Source: Cellulosimicrobium sp. Marseille-Q4280 (lineage in GTDB: Bacteria > Actinomycetota > Actinomycetes > Actinomycetales > Cellulomonadaceae). Taken from it: DNA of 64,000 nucleotides. Under the pieces are notes generated by a model. It made no database searches. It was not told the origin of the DNA and worked only from the letters and a program-made list of their open reading frames with translations. The stretch is taken from positions 124,001 to 188,000 of the forward strand of contig NZ_CALPBY010000001.1 of assembly GCF_943181405.1 (NCBI RefSeq). Reading direction: 5' to 3'. Shown here piece after piece: positions 50,115 through 58,736 of this stretch. A program made the translations under genes and the position numbers. Position 1 is the stretch's first letter. Every line of letters starts with the position of its first letter.

Positions 50115-50795
50115 TCACGAGGGAGGCCGGATCTCGGCGGGGCGGAGTCGCGCGATGCTCACGACCCACGCGACGAGCACGCACAGCGTGGCCGTGAGGG
50201 CGAAGTGGGCCAGACCTGCGGTGAGGGAGTCGGTCCCGGTGCTGCCGTCGATGGCATAGCCGGACAGCTCGCGGGTGGACCACAGCGGGAGGAGCCAGGC
50301 GAGGGAACCGGAAGGATCGACCAGGAGCTGGAGCGACATGATCGAGAGCAGCGCGAGCGCTCCCTCGAGCTCGCGCGTGATGACCAGGCTCACGAGCGCG
50401 CCCAGGGGCGCGGCGACGCACACCGTCGTGACCAGGAGCAGCGCGATGCCGCCAAGCCGCGGCAGGTCGGGCTGGGTGATCGCGACGAGACCGAAGTAGA
50501 CACCGGCCATGACCAGCCCGACGGCGAGCAGCGCGAGCTGTCGGCCGAAGAACAGGGTGGTGGGCCGTGCGCCCACCACGCTGAGCCGCCGGTCGAGGTG
50601 GCGCGAGCCGACGTGGCTGAACAGCGACAGCGTCGCGACCGCCCAGCCGATCCCGAGGGCGAGGAACCGGATCGCCTGCCAGTGCACGTCGAGGCGGACC
50701 AGGTAGAAGACCAGCGGGAGCAGGAGGACGAGCACCAGCGCGACGCGTCGCCTGCTCAACTCGCGCAGGCTCGTCGTCGCGACGGTCAGCAGCAT
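50115..50795 (-). CDS. ABC-2-type transporter permease
   Basis: A 226-residue integral membrane protein with about six hydrophobic helices (VALVLVLLLPLVFYLV, LALLAVGLVMAGVYFGLVAI, GIALLLVTTVCVAAPLGALV, ALTATLCVLVAWVVSIARL). It pairs with the ATPase gene, whose stop overlaps its start. Substrate unknown; PadR-linked ABC-2 exporters often pump antibiotics, lipids or peptides. ATG 50795 or GTG 50798, behind GGAGGAGA. Confidence 0.82.
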   Translation of the reverse strand: MLLTVATTSLRELSRRRVALVLVLLLPLVFYLVRLDVHWQAIRFLALGIGWAVATLSLFSHVGSRHLDRRLSVVGARPTTLFFGRQLALLAVGLVMAGVYFGLVAITQPDLPRLGGIALLLVTTVCVAAPLGALVSLVITRELEGALALLSIMSLQLLVDPSGSLAWLLPLWSTRELSGYAIDGSTGTDSLTAGLAHFALTATLCVLVAWVVSIARLRPAEIRPPS

Positions 50796-51625
50796 CACGT
50801 CTCCTCCACCGGGGCCAGCTCGAGCACGTGGTCGACCCGGTCGAGGTCGTGCAGGAGGTGCGTCACGACGAGGACGCCGGCACCGGCGTCCCGCCAGCGG
50901 AACAGCTGGTCCCAGAAGTCGAGGTACGAGTCCTGGTCGAACCCTTGGTATGGCTCGTCCAGCAGGATCAGGTCGGGCCGGCCGAGCTCGCCGAGCACGA
51001 CGTTGAGCTTCTGCTGCGTCCCACCCGACAGTTGTGCCACGACGCCGTCCGTACGCGCCCGCCACCCGAGCTGGGCGGCGAGGTGATCGCCGAGCGCCAC
51101 CGACTTCCGGGCGGTCATCCGGTGGGCTGCTCCGAAGAGCCGGAAGTGCTCCGAGGGTGTCAGCAGAGGGGCGACGCCGTTCTGCTGGGGCGCGTACCCG
51201 ATCCGCTCGGTGCGCTCGACCGTCCCGGACGAGGGCCTGGTCGACCCGGCGCAGATGTTGAGCAGCGTCGACTTCCCGGAGCCGTTGGCGCCCACGACCG
51301 CGGCCACCTCGCCTGCCCGGAGGGTGAGGTCGACGTCGCGCAGGACGTGTCGCCGCCGGTAGCGCTTGGACACGCCCAGCAGCCGCAGGACGACCGGGCC
51401 GAGCACGCGCGGCAGCGGCGCCGCGGCGGCGGCGCCGGACCGTGCGGCCTGTGCCAGCGTCCCGGCGTAGGCGACGGCGGGCCCGTACATCGCGGCCGGC
51501 TCGACGTCGGCGGCCCGGGACTCGGACAGGGCGTCCGCGGCGAGCTCGTCGGCCTGGGGGACGCCGATCCCCAGGTCGGTCAGGCGACCGCGAAGCTGTC
51601 TCGTCCACTCCTCGGCCGTCGTCAT
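50795..51625 (-). CDS. ABC transporter ATP-binding protein
   Basis: A 276-residue ATPase. Walker A is [18 protein letters not shown], the Q-loop YAPQQNGVAPLL, the signature AQLSGGTQQKLNVVLGE, Walker B LILLDEPYQGFD and the H-loop VVTHLLHD. The first about 85 residues are an unusual helical extension (EEWTRQLRGRLTDLGIGVPQ...ALSESRAADVEPAAMYG), likely a regulatory or assembly domain. ATG 51625 overlaps the PadR stop (ATGA). It energises the permease downstream. Confidence 0.9.
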   Translation of the reverse strand: MTTAEEWTRQLRGRLTDLGIGVPQADELAADALSESRAADVEPAAMYGPAVAYAGTLAQAARSGAAAAAPLPRVLGPVVLRLLGVSKRYRRRHVLRDVDLTLRAGEVAAVVGANGSGKSTLLNICAGSTRPSSGTVERTERIGYAPQQNGVAPLLTPSEHFRLFGAAHRMTARKSVALGDHLAAQLGWRARTDGVVAQLSGGTQQKLNVVLGELGRPDLILLDEPYQGFDQDSYLDFWDQLFRWRDAGAGVLVVTHLLHDLDRVDHVLELAPVEET

Positions 51626-51984
51626 GGCGTCGCGCCGTTCCGGGCGGTCGCGGTCTCCGAGGGCTTCACGACGGCGTCCACAGCGGTGCGGAACTGGCGC
51701 CACGCCACCCGGCGCTCTCGGACGGCCGCGCGGCCGTCGTCGGTCAGCTCGTAGTACTTCCGCGGTGGACCGGAGGTGGACGGCTCCTTCTCGGTGCGCA
51801 CGAGGCCCTGCGTCTCCAGGCGCAGGAGCGCCGGGTACAGCGTCCCGCCCGGGACCTCGTCGAACCCGGCCTGCACGAGCCTCTCGACGAGCCCTCGTCC
51901 GTAGTCCCTGCTCTCGTCGAGCAGGGACAGGAGGCACGCGTCGAGAAGCCCGTGGAGCCACTGCTGCCGCACGGTACGAGTCAC
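51622..51984 (-). CDS. PadR-family transcriptional regulator
   Basis: A 120-residue PadR repressor. The winged helix has HGLLDACLLSLLDESRDYG, GTLYPALLRLETQGLVRTEK and PPRKYYELTDDGRAAVRERR. It is first gene of the padR-ATPase-permease operon and probably an autorepressor responding to the exporter's ligand. GTG 51984 is preceded by TAATCT at 6 nt, so the transcript is predicted to be leaderless, and the -10 lies inside an inverted repeat. Confidence 0.9.
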   Translation of the reverse strand: MTRTVRQQWLHGLLDACLLSLLDESRDYGRGLVERLVQAGFDEVPGGTLYPALLRLETQGLVRTEKEPSTSGPPRKYYELTDDGRAAVRERRVAWRQFRTAVDAVVKPSETATARNGATP

Positions 51985-51987
51985 ATA

Positions 51988-52006
51988 GGTAGATTAATTT
52001 TCTACC
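51988..52006 (-). promoter_or_regulatory. padR promoter/operator
   Basis: GGTAGA-N7-TCTACC (51988-52006), an AT-rich island in a GC-rich region. It contains the minus-strand -10 TAATCT (51996-51991). It fits PadR autoregulation. Confidence 0.6.
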
Positions 52007-52047
52007 GGTAGTCAGTCCACCTACCCACCGCGGTCGGTCGGGTCTCG

Positions 52048-53430
52048 TCAGGCGACGACGAACACCAGGGCGGCGATGGCGAAGCCCATCACGCCGATGG
52101 CCGTCTCCATGACGGTCCAGGTCTTCAGCGTCGTCTTGACGTCCATGTCGAAGAAGCGGCCGACGAGCCAGAACCCGGAGTCGTTCACGTGGCTGAGCAC
52201 CACCGACCCGGCGGCGACCGAGACGACGATCGCGGCGAGCTCGACCGGGTTGAAGGATCCCGCCTCGACCGCCGGGGCGATGAGGCCGGCCGCCGTAGTG
52301 AGCGCGACGGTCGCCGACCCCTGCGCCACACGCAGGATCGCGGCGATGAGGAACCCGGCGACGATCACGGGGAGGCCGAGGTCGCTGAGCACCTCCGCGA
52401 GCGCGTCGCCGATGCCGGTGGCGCGCAGCACGCCACCGAACATGCCGCCCGCGCCCGTGATGAGGATGACGGAGCAGACCGGCCCGAGCGCGGAGTCGAG
52501 GGTCTTCTCCAGCGCCGTCCCGGTCACGCCGCGGCGCTTGCCGAGGACCCAGGCCGCGACGAGCACGGTGATGAGCAGCGCGACGGGCGTCGCGCCGATG
52601 GCCCGCAGGGCGAGCACGCCGGGGTTCTCGCGGTCGACGGCGCCCGCGGCCCCCAGCGCGTCGAGGCCCGTGTTGGCGAAGATCAGGATGAGCGGCAGCA
52701 GGAGGATCGTGATGACCGTGCCGAACTTCGGCGGGTTCTCGAGCTGGTCCTCGTCGGCCTTGCCGAGGATCGCGGGGATCGGGAGGTCGATGCGCTTCCC
52801 GACGTAGCGGCCGAACAGGTAGCTCGTGACGTACCACGTGGGGATCGCGACGACGAGGCCGAGCAGGATGACGATGCCGATGTTCGCGCCGAGGAACTCG
52901 GTCGCGGCGACGGGGCCGGGGTGCGGCGGCACGTAGATGTGCATGACCGAGAAGGCACCCGCGACGGGGAGGCCGTAGAGCAGGAGCGACCCGCCGAGCT
53001 TGCGCCCGACCGAGAAGACGATCGGCAGCATCACGACGAGGCCGGCGTCGAAGAAGATCGGGAACCCGAAGATGAGGGACGCGAGCCCGAGCGCGAACGG
53101 TGCGCGCTTCTCGCCGAACTTGTCGATGAGGAAGTCGGCCATCACCTGGGCGCCGCCGCTCGTCTCGACGAGCCGGCCGAGCATCGCACCGAGCCCGACG
53201 AGCAGGGCGACGGTGGCGAGCGTCGTGCCGAACCCTGCCGTGAGCACCTCGATGACGGACCCCGTGGGGATGCCGGCGACGAGCGCGGTGAGCAGGCTGA
53301 CGACGATCAGGGCGAGGAACGCGTGGAGCTTGAGCTTGATGATGAGGAACAGCAGGAGCGCGATGGCGCCCGCGGCGATCGCGAGCAGCGGGCCCGCGGT
53401 CAGGGTCTGGGTCCAGTCCTCGGGGGGCAT
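52048..53430 (-). CDS. gntP: Gluconate:H+ symporter, GntP family
   Basis: A 460-residue transporter with 12-14 hydrophobic helices. Family signatures include FGFPIFFDAGLVVMLPIVFS, MHIYVPPHPGPVAATEFLGA and the C-terminal VLSHVNDSGFWLVGRFFDMD. It imports gluconate or related sugar acids. It lies 40 nt downstream of the gluconokinase gene in one transcription unit controlled by the divergent GntR. The full family length is present. Confidence 0.95.
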   Translation of the reverse strand: MPPEDWTQTLTAGPLLAIAAGAIALLLFLIIKLKLHAFLALIVVSLLTALVAGIPTGSVIEVLTAGFGTTLATVALLVGLGAMLGRLVETSGGAQVMADFLIDKFGEKRAPFALGLASLIFGFPIFFDAGLVVMLPIVFSVGRKLGGSLLLYGLPVAGAFSVMHIYVPPHPGPVAATEFLGANIGIVILLGLVVAIPTWYVTSYLFGRYVGKRIDLPIPAILGKADEDQLENPPKFGTVITILLLPLILIFANTGLDALGAAGAVDRENPGVLALRAIGATPVALLITVLVAAWVLGKRRGVTGTALEKTLDSALGPVCSVILITGAGGMFGGVLRATGIGDALAEVLSDLGLPVIVAGFLIAAILRVAQGSATVALTTAAGLIAPAVEAGSFNPVELAAIVVSVAAGSVVLSHVNDSGFWLVGRFFDMDVKTTLKTWTVMETAIGVMGFAIAALVFVVA

Positions 53431-53470
53431 GGGTGTCTCCGTCGACGTCGTGGGGATGCGGTCAGGTAGG

Positions 53471-54058
53471 TCAGCGGGCCTCGGCGGTGCCGCGCAGGTG
53501 CGCTCGCGCGAGGATCTCCTCCACGAGCTGCTCGGGCGGCGCGGCGATGTCGAGCCGGAAGCCCCGCTCGTCGTCGGTCAGGGGCTCGAGCGTGGCGAGC
53601 TGTGACGGCAGGAGCGACGTCGGCATGAAGTGCCCGCTCCGGTGCTGCATGCGATCGGCCAGGAGCTCGGGCGACCCGTCGAGGTGCACGAAGCACACCT
53701 GGCCGCGCGCGGTGCGCAGCAGGTCGCGGTACGAGCGCCTGAGCGCGGAGCACGTCACGACGCCGGACCGGCCGGCGTCGGCCTCGCTGCTCAGCCAGTC
53801 GCGGATCGCCTCGAGCCACGGCCAGCGGTCCTCGTCGGTGAGCGGGGTGCCCGCGCTCATCTTGTCGATGTTGGCCTGCGGGTGGAACTGGTCGGCCTCG
53901 GCGTAGGTGATGCCGAGGTGGTCGCCGAGGAGCGTCGCGACCGTGGTCTTGCCCGAGCCGGCCACGCCCATGACGACGAGGTGCTCGGGTGCTGGTGCGG
54001 TGGAGCCGGGCGCCTGCGCCGGCGTGCCGGGAGCGTCTTCGCGTTCCGTGCTGTCCAT
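53471..54058 (-). CDS. gntK: Gluconokinase
   Basis: A 195-residue kinase making 6-phosphogluconate from gluconate and ATP. The P-loop VVMGVAGSGKTTVATLLGDH, the substrate region YAEADQFHPQANIDKMSAG, DRWPWLEAIRDW and TCSALRRSYRDLLR are the GntK blocks, followed by HRSGHFMPTSLLPSQLATLE. ATG 54058 has AGGAA upstream; about 25 Pro/Ala-rich residues precede the P-loop. Operon with gntP. Confidence 0.95.
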   Translation of the reverse strand: MDSTEREDAPGTPAQAPGSTAPAPEHLVVMGVAGSGKTTVATLLGDHLGITYAEADQFHPQANIDKMSAGTPLTDEDRWPWLEAIRDWLSSEADAGRSGVVTCSALRRSYRDLLRTARGQVCFVHLDGSPELLADRMQHRSGHFMPTSLLPSQLATLEPLTDDERGFRLDIAAPPEQLVEEILARAHLRGTAEAR

Positions 54059-54150
54059 GCGGATTCCTGTCCGGTCCGTTCGGACCGACGTCGACCGTCG
54101 ACGTCGGTGTCGCGGCGCGGCCGTCGCGCCGTGCGTTCGAGGATGCATCA

Positions 54151-54202
54151 TTGATCACACCATTGGCAAGTGATTGATCACACCAATGGTCACCACTAGG
54201 CT
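54151..54202 (+). promoter_or_regulatory. gntR promoter with repeated GntR operators
   Basis: Two near-identical 16-mers, TTGATCACACCATTGG (54151-54166) and TTGATCACACCAATGG (54174-54189), lie 23 bp apart between divergent gntK and gntR. The second overlaps a -35 (TTGATC, 54174-54179), 17 nt from TAGGCT (54197-54202), which is 7 nt before the ATG at 54210. This predicts autoregulation and control of gntKP. Confidence 0.7.
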
Positions 54203-54209
54203 CGACGTC

Positions 54210-54917
54210 ATGGCGACGACGGTCCTGCACACCACCGTGCTCGACTCTCTCGGGCGTCGCATCACCAGCGGCGACGTCGCCGCCGGCACGCCCCTCACGC
54301 TCGACGCGATCGGGACCGAGTTCGGCGTCTCGCGCACCGTCGCCCGCGAGGTCATGCGCCTCCTCGAAGGGCTCGGCCTCGTCCGCTCCGGGCGGCGCGT
54401 GGGCATCGTCGTGCTCGGCATGGACGCCTGGAACGTGCTCGACCCGCGCGTCATCCGCTGGCGGCTCGAGGGTCCCGGTCGTGACGCGCAGCTCCGCACG
54501 CTCACCGAGCTGCGCCACGCCGTCGAGCCGCTCGCCGCGGCGGGCGCCGCACGGAACGCGACGCAGGAGGTCCGCGACGAGCTCGTCGCGACCGCCGCGC
54601 GCATGCGGATGCTCGGCGAGGCGGGAGACCTCGAGGAGTTCCTCGCGCTCGACGTGCGCATGCACGAGCTCCTGCTCCGATCGAGCGGCAACGAGATGTT
54701 CGGGGCGCTCGCCGACGTCGTCGCCGCCGTGCTCTCCGGCCGGACGCACCTCGGGCTCATGCCTGCGTCGCCCGTCCCCGAGGCGCTCGACCAGCACGAG
54801 GCCGTCGCGCACGCCGTCGCGGAAGGCGACGCGGAGCGGGCCGAGGCGGCGATGGCGGCGCTGGTCGGCGAGGTGCGCAGCGCGCTCGGCGGCGTCTCGC
54901 CGTCCTCGTCAGTCTGA
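54210..54917 (+). CDS. gntR: FadR-subfamily GntR regulator of gluconate genes
   Basis: A 235-residue repressor. The winged helix includes VLDSLGRRITSGDVAAGTPL and FGVSRTVAREVMRLLEGLGL. The FCD ligand domain includes ELRHAVEPLAAAGAARNATQ and DVRMHELLLRSSGNEMFG (metal-binding His), then HEAVAHAVAEGDAERAEAAM. It is divergent from gntK-gntP and presumably releases its operators on binding gluconate or 6-phosphogluconate. ATG 54210 was chosen because the upstream TTG at 54174 is inside the operator. Confidence 0.9.
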   Translation: MATTVLHTTVLDSLGRRITSGDVAAGTPLTLDAIGTEFGVSRTVAREVMRLLEGLGLVRSGRRVGIVVLGMDAWNVLDPRVIRWRLEGPGRDAQLRTLTELRHAVEPLAAAGAARNATQEVRDELVATAARMRMLGEAGDLEEFLALDVRMHELLLRSSGNEMFGALADVVAAVLSGRTHLGLMPASPVPEALDQHEAVAHAVAEGDAERAEAAMAALVGEVRSALGGVSPSSSV

Positions 54918-54920
54918 CCC

Positions 54921-54978
54921 GCCGAACCCGGGGTCGTGTCCACCCGGGCGGATCCGCGGCGCGCAACCCCGGATCGGC
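54921..54978. repeat. Class-A palindrome (degenerate)
   Basis: GCCGAACCCGGGGT (54921-54934) pairs with ACCCCGGATCGGC (54966-54978), with an indel. It separates the convergent gntR and molybdate transporter genes. Left arm identical to the copies at 20273 and 22951. Confidence 0.7.
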
Positions 54979-55038
54979 TGACGCTCACCCGGGAACGGCG
55001 AGAGGCCCGAGGGGGATGGGTCCCGGCAGGCGGTCCCG

Positions 55039-57228
55039 TCAGCGCGCGTGGAGCCGGACCTCCGCCGCCTTGACGACGAACCAGACGCTCTCGCCGGGCG
55101 CGAGGCGCAGCTCGGCCACCGCGCGCGGGGTGAGGTCGGCGGCGAGGCGCGGGGCGTCGTCGCGCACGACGGCGGACCGCTCGCCCGGCCGGAGGTCGTC
55201 CCGCTCGACCCGGCCCCACGCGCGCAGCAGCGGGCCGTGCGGCTCGACGCTCGTGACGACCACGCGCCACGCGTTGCGCGGGCTGCCCTCCGGCGTCGCG
55301 CGGTGGACCGCGACCGTCCGCGGCTCGAAGACGGCCACGGCCGCGGAGCCGACGGCGAGCGGCTCGCCCGCCGTCCCCAGCACCCCGGTCTCGGTGCCGC
55401 CGACCGACAGCGCCGCCTCGTGCTCGACGGCCTCGACGGCTTCGACAGCCCTGAGGGCGGACCGCGTCGAGACCGGCACGGGTTCGGTGACGTCCGAGAC
55501 CACTCCGGCGAGCAGGTTGACGCCCGCGAGCCTCGCCGCGAACCGGGACCGCGGACGCGTCAGCACCTCGGTGGCCGGGCCGTCCTCGACGACGCGGCCG
55601 TCCTCGAGCACGACGGCGCGGTCCGCCAGGAGCAGCACGTCCAGCAGGTCGTGGGTGACGAGCAGCGTCGTGCGCGGCCGGTCGCGCTGCGCGTCGTGCA
55701 GCACCGAGCGCACGCGCTGCGCGACCCCGACGTCGAGCGACGCGAGCGGCTCGTCCAGCAGGAGGACGCGCGGGTCCGTCGCGAGGGCGCGGGCGATCGA
55801 GACCCGCTGCGCCTGGCCGCCGGACAGCTCGGTCGCGCGGCGTCCCGCGAGGTCGTCGACGCCGACCCTTGCGAGGACGTCGAGCGCGGTGGCGCCGGCC
55901 GCGCCTCGCCCGGCACCGCGAGCCCTCGGGCCGAACGCGACGTTGCCGACGACCGAGAGGTGCTCGAACAGGAGCGGGCGCTGGCTGAGCCACGCGACGC
56001 GTCGGCCGCGCGGCGGCTCGCGCGTGACGTCGGCCCCGTCGACCGTGACGCGAGCGGACCGGGCCGCGGCGGGGGGCAGCAGCCCGGCGACCGCCTGGAG
56101 CAGCGTCGACTTTCCCGACCCGTTCTCCCCGAGCACGGCGACGACCTCTCCGGGAGCGACCGTGAGGTCGACGTCGAGCCCTCGCCCCGGCACGACGGCC
56201 CGCACGGCGAGCGAGGCGGCCGGCTCCGCCGCACCCATGGTCGCCTCGGCGACTTCCGCCGGGGTCCGTCGCCCGACACGCGCCGAGGCCCGGCGACCGA
56301 CGAGGGGTCGGGGTAGGGACGCGCGCCCGACCGTGGCGGGTCTGGCGGGAGCGTCGCGAGGAACGAGCGGCGCGGATGGTAGGTCGGGCGCGCGTCCCCA
56401 CCTCGGCCCCGGACCTGAGCGCCCGGCACCCGCGCCGTCGAGCACGCGCGGACCGTGGACCCCGGCGGTGATCACCACCGCGACGACGACGAGCACGAAC
56501 GACAGCGCGACCGCGGCGTCAGGGTCGGCGCTGCGCTGCAGGTAGATCTCGAGCGGCAGCGTCTGCGTCACGCCCTGGAGCGCGCCCGCGAACGTGATCG
56601 TCGCGCCGAACTCGCCGAGGGCCCGCGCGAACGCGAGGACGGAGCCGGACAGCAGCGCCGGCAGCACGCGGGGGAGCGTGACCCGGCGCAGCACGGTCGT
56701 CGGGCGTGCGCCGAGCGTCGCGGCGACGTCCTCGAACCGGGTGTCCTGGGTGCGCAGCGCGCCCTCGAGGCTGAGGACGAGGAACGGGAGCGCGACGAAC
56801 GTCTGGGCCAGCACGACCGCCGTCGTCGTGAACGCGATCTCGATCCCGAGCACCTCGAGGTGCTGCCCGATCAGGCCACGCCGCCCGAACGTGTGGAGCA
56901 GCGCGATGCCGCCCACCACGGGCGGCAGCACGAGCGGGAGCAGGACCAGCGCGCGCGCGACCCGCTGCCCGGGGAACGTCGTGCGCGCGAGGACGAGCGC
57001 CATCGGCGTGCCGACGACGACGCAGCACGCGGTGGCGGCGAGCGACGTCCGCAGCGACAGCCAGAGCGCGTCGACCGCGGTCGGCGACGTGACGAGCGAC
57101 CAGAGCCCCCCCGTCCCGTCCGCACCCGGCGCGAGATCGACACGGGCGGCCATCGCCACGAGCGGCACGACGACGAACAGGGCCCCGAGCGCCGCCGGGA
57201 CGAGCAGCCAGCGGGGGAGCGTGCGCAT
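55039..57228 (-). CDS. modBC: Molybdate ABC transporter permease-ATPase fusion (ModB-ModC)
   Basis: A 729-residue fusion. Residues 1-265 are ModB, with membrane helices and the EAA loop [20 protein letters not shown], then [17 protein letters not shown] linker of about 75 residues rich in Arg/Pro follows. ModC spans about 340-570: [20 protein letters not shown] (Walker A), [20 protein letters not shown] (signature), [13 protein letters not shown] (Walker B). The C-terminal MOP/TOBE region contains [14 protein letters not shown] and ends [30 protein letters not shown] is a short expansion. It imports molybdate (or tungstate) delivered by ModA, 37 nt upstream. Confidence 0.92.
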   Translation of the reverse strand: MRTLPRWLLVPAALGALFVVVPLVAMAARVDLAPGADGTGGLWSLVTSPTAVDALWLSLRTSLAATACCVVVGTPMALVLARTTFPGQRVARALVLLPLVLPPVVGGIALLHTFGRRGLIGQHLEVLGIEIAFTTTAVVLAQTFVALPFLVLSLEGALRTQDTRFEDVAATLGARPTTVLRRVTLPRVLPALLSGSVLAFARALGEFGATITFAGALQGVTQTLPLEIYLQRSADPDAAVALSFVLVVVAVVITAGVHGPRVLDGAGAGRSGPGPRWGRAPDLPSAPLVPRDAPARPATVGRASLPRPLVGRRASARVGRRTPAEVAEATMGAAEPAASLAVRAVVPGRGLDVDLTVAPGEVVAVLGENGSGKSTLLQAVAGLLPPAAARSARVTVDGADVTREPPRGRRVAWLSQRPLLFEHLSVVGNVAFGPRARGAGRGAAGATALDVLARVGVDDLAGRRATELSGGQAQRVSIARALATDPRVLLLDEPLASLDVGVAQRVRSVLHDAQRDRPRTTLLVTHDLLDVLLLADRAVVLEDGRVVEDGPATEVLTRPRSRFAARLAGVNLLAGVVSDVTEPVPVSTRSALRAVEAVEAVEHEAALSVGGTETGVLGTAGEPLAVGSAAVAVFEPRTVAVHRATPEGSPRNAWRVVVTSVEPHGPLLRAWGRVERDDLRPGERSAVVRDDAPRLAADLTPRAVAELRLAPGESVWFVVKAAEVRLHAR

Positions 57229-57265
57229 CAGCCGGTTCCTGGCACGGCGCGGCTCATGGTCATGG

Positions 57266-58051
57266 TCACGGCGTGCCGAAGCCCGCCTCGGCGAGCGCGG
57301 CCCGGCCGGTCTCGCCGGTCACGAGGTCCACCCACGCCTGCGCGAGCTCCCGCTGCTCCGCCCCGGCGTCGGTCGCGGCCGCGACCACGGCGATCGGGTA
57401 CGTGTTGAGCGCCGCGTCGGTCTCGGGCACGTCGACGACCTCGACGTCGTGCCCCGCGAGCGCTGCGTCCGTGACGTAGACGAGCCCGGCGTCGGCCTCA
57501 CCCGCGGTGACCTTGCCGAGCACGTCGGTGACGCTCGCCTCCTCGCTCACGCGGTGGATCGTCACGCCCGCGGCGTCGGCGACCGTCTCCGTCGCGCTCC
57601 CGCACGGCACCTCGGGCGCGCACACGACGACCTTGACGTCGTCGCGGGCGAGGTCGGCGAACGACCCGACGCCCGCGGGGTTGCCCGGAGGCGTGACGAC
57701 CGTCAGCGTGTTCGTCGCGAACGCGACCGGGTCGTCCGCGTCACCGGCCTCGACGACACGGTCCATGGTCCGCTCGTCGGCGGGCGCGAAGACGTCGGCC
57801 GGCGCTCCCGCGAGGATCTGGTCACCCAGGTCCGACGACCCCGCGAACGAGAGCGTCACCGTCACGCCGTCGTGCTCCGACTCGAAGTCCGTCGCGAGGT
57901 CGGTGAACACGTCGCGCAGCGACGCCGCCGCGAGCACGGTCAGCGTGCGATCCTGCGGTGCCCCGGCCTCCGCGTCCGCGCCGCACGCCGCGAGGCCGAC
58001 CGCGAGCGCCAGCGAGCCCAGTGCGGCCGTGCCCCGGGCGGCTGCGCTCAC
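57266..58051 (-). CDS. modA: Molybdate-binding lipoprotein
   Basis: A 261-residue periplasmic-type binding protein, lipid-anchored ([10 protein letters not shown]). [40 protein letters not shown] and [13 protein letters not shown] line the oxyanion site. [17 protein letters not shown] and [16 protein letters not shown] follow, as in ModA. GTG 58051 overlaps the stop of the regulator gene (GTGA). It delivers molybdate to the ModBC fusion. Confidence 0.93.
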   Translation of the reverse strand: MSAAARGTAALGSLALAVGLAACGADAEAGAPQDRTLTVLAAASLRDVFTDLATDFESEHDGVTVTLSFAGSSDLGDQILAGAPADVFAPADERTMDRVVEAGDADDPVAFATNTLTVVTPPGNPAGVGSFADLARDDVKVVVCAPEVPCGSATETVADAAGVTIHRVSEEASVTDVLGKVTAGEADAGLVYVTDAALAGHDVEVVDVPETDAALNTYPIAVVAAATDAGAEQRELAQAWVDLVTGETGRAALAEAGFGTP

Positions 58052-58452
58052 GCTGCGCCACCAGGGGTCTCGACGATGACGGTCGTCGCCTTGACCACCG
58101 CGACGGCGAGACTCCCGGGCTCGAGCCGCAGCTCCCGGACGGCCTCCGTGCTCATGAGCGACACGACGCGCTGCCCGCCGCACAGCATCTCGACCTGCGA
58201 CATGACCTGGTCGCTCACGACATCCGTCACGATGCCCACGAACCGGTTGCGCGCCGAGCGCGCGACCCCCGACGGGTCCGGCGTCGGGTGCGACTGCGCG
58301 ACCGCGAACCGCGCGAGCTCCGCGCCGTCGACCACCTTGCGCCCGGCGGCGTCGGTGCTCGCGGCGAGGTCCCCGGCGTCGACCCACCGGCGGACGGTGT
58401 CGTCGCTCACGCCGAGAAGACTCGCGGTCTGACTGATCCGAAAGTGCGGCAT
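58048..58452 (-). CDS. HTH-TOBE molybdate-responsive regulator
   Basis: A 134-residue one-component regulator. Residues 1-55 are an excisionase/MerR-like helix-turn-helix (FRISQTASLLGVSDDTVRRW, GRKVVDGAELARFA). Residues about 68-132 are a single TOBE/MOP domain (ARNRFVGIVTDVVSDQVMSQ, VVSLMSTEAVRELRLEPGS, VVKATTVIVETPGG) that binds molybdate. First gene of the mod operon, probably autoregulating through the palindrome in its promoter. ATG 58452 is preferred because TATGAT lies 7 nt upstream (leaderless). Confidence 0.88.
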   Translation of the reverse strand: MPHFRISQTASLLGVSDDTVRRWVDAGDLAASTDAAGRKVVDGAELARFAVAQSHPTPDPSGVARSARNRFVGIVTDVVSDQVMSQVEMLCGGQRVVSLMSTEAVRELRLEPGSLAVAVVKATTVIVETPGGAA

Positions 58453-58459
58453 GAGAACG

Positions 58460-58482
58460 ATCATAGACCCGCATGTGCGGGT
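58460..58482 (-). promoter_or_regulatory. mod operon promoter/operator
   Basis: On the minus strand TATGAT (58465-58460) is a near-ideal -10, 7 nt before the ATG. It abuts the perfect palindrome ACCCGCA-TG-TGCGGGT (58467-58482), which would lie between the -35 and -10 boxes. The rest of 58453-58736 holds no gene that I can support. Confidence 0.65.
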
Positions 58483-58736
58483 TGTTGCCCACTCTTGGGC
58501 AGTCGGTCCGCGGACGGTGCGCCGCCGGTGCTCGGGCTGTCCGCGCCGTCACCTCGCACGGTCGGCCGTGCGTCTGAGGAGCGCGGCCTTGACGCCCTTC
58601 GCATCCGACGTCGCACCGCCCGCTCGGCCGTCGTCTCGCCGCGGTCTCGGTCGTGCACGACGCCGCTGCGTCCGCTCCTCCACCCTCTCGCCCTGGCGAT
58701 CCGGCCGGGACGCGCCGTCGCCGTCGGCTCGCGACC

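Noticed and set aside
54174-54209. Upstream TTG start for gntR
   Set aside because: It lies inside the operator/-35 sequence, upstream of the predicted transcription start.
58465-58736. Possible small gene between the mod regulator and tetR
   Set aside because: The frames present are Arg/Ala-rich shadows without ribosome site, -10 box or recognisable domain.
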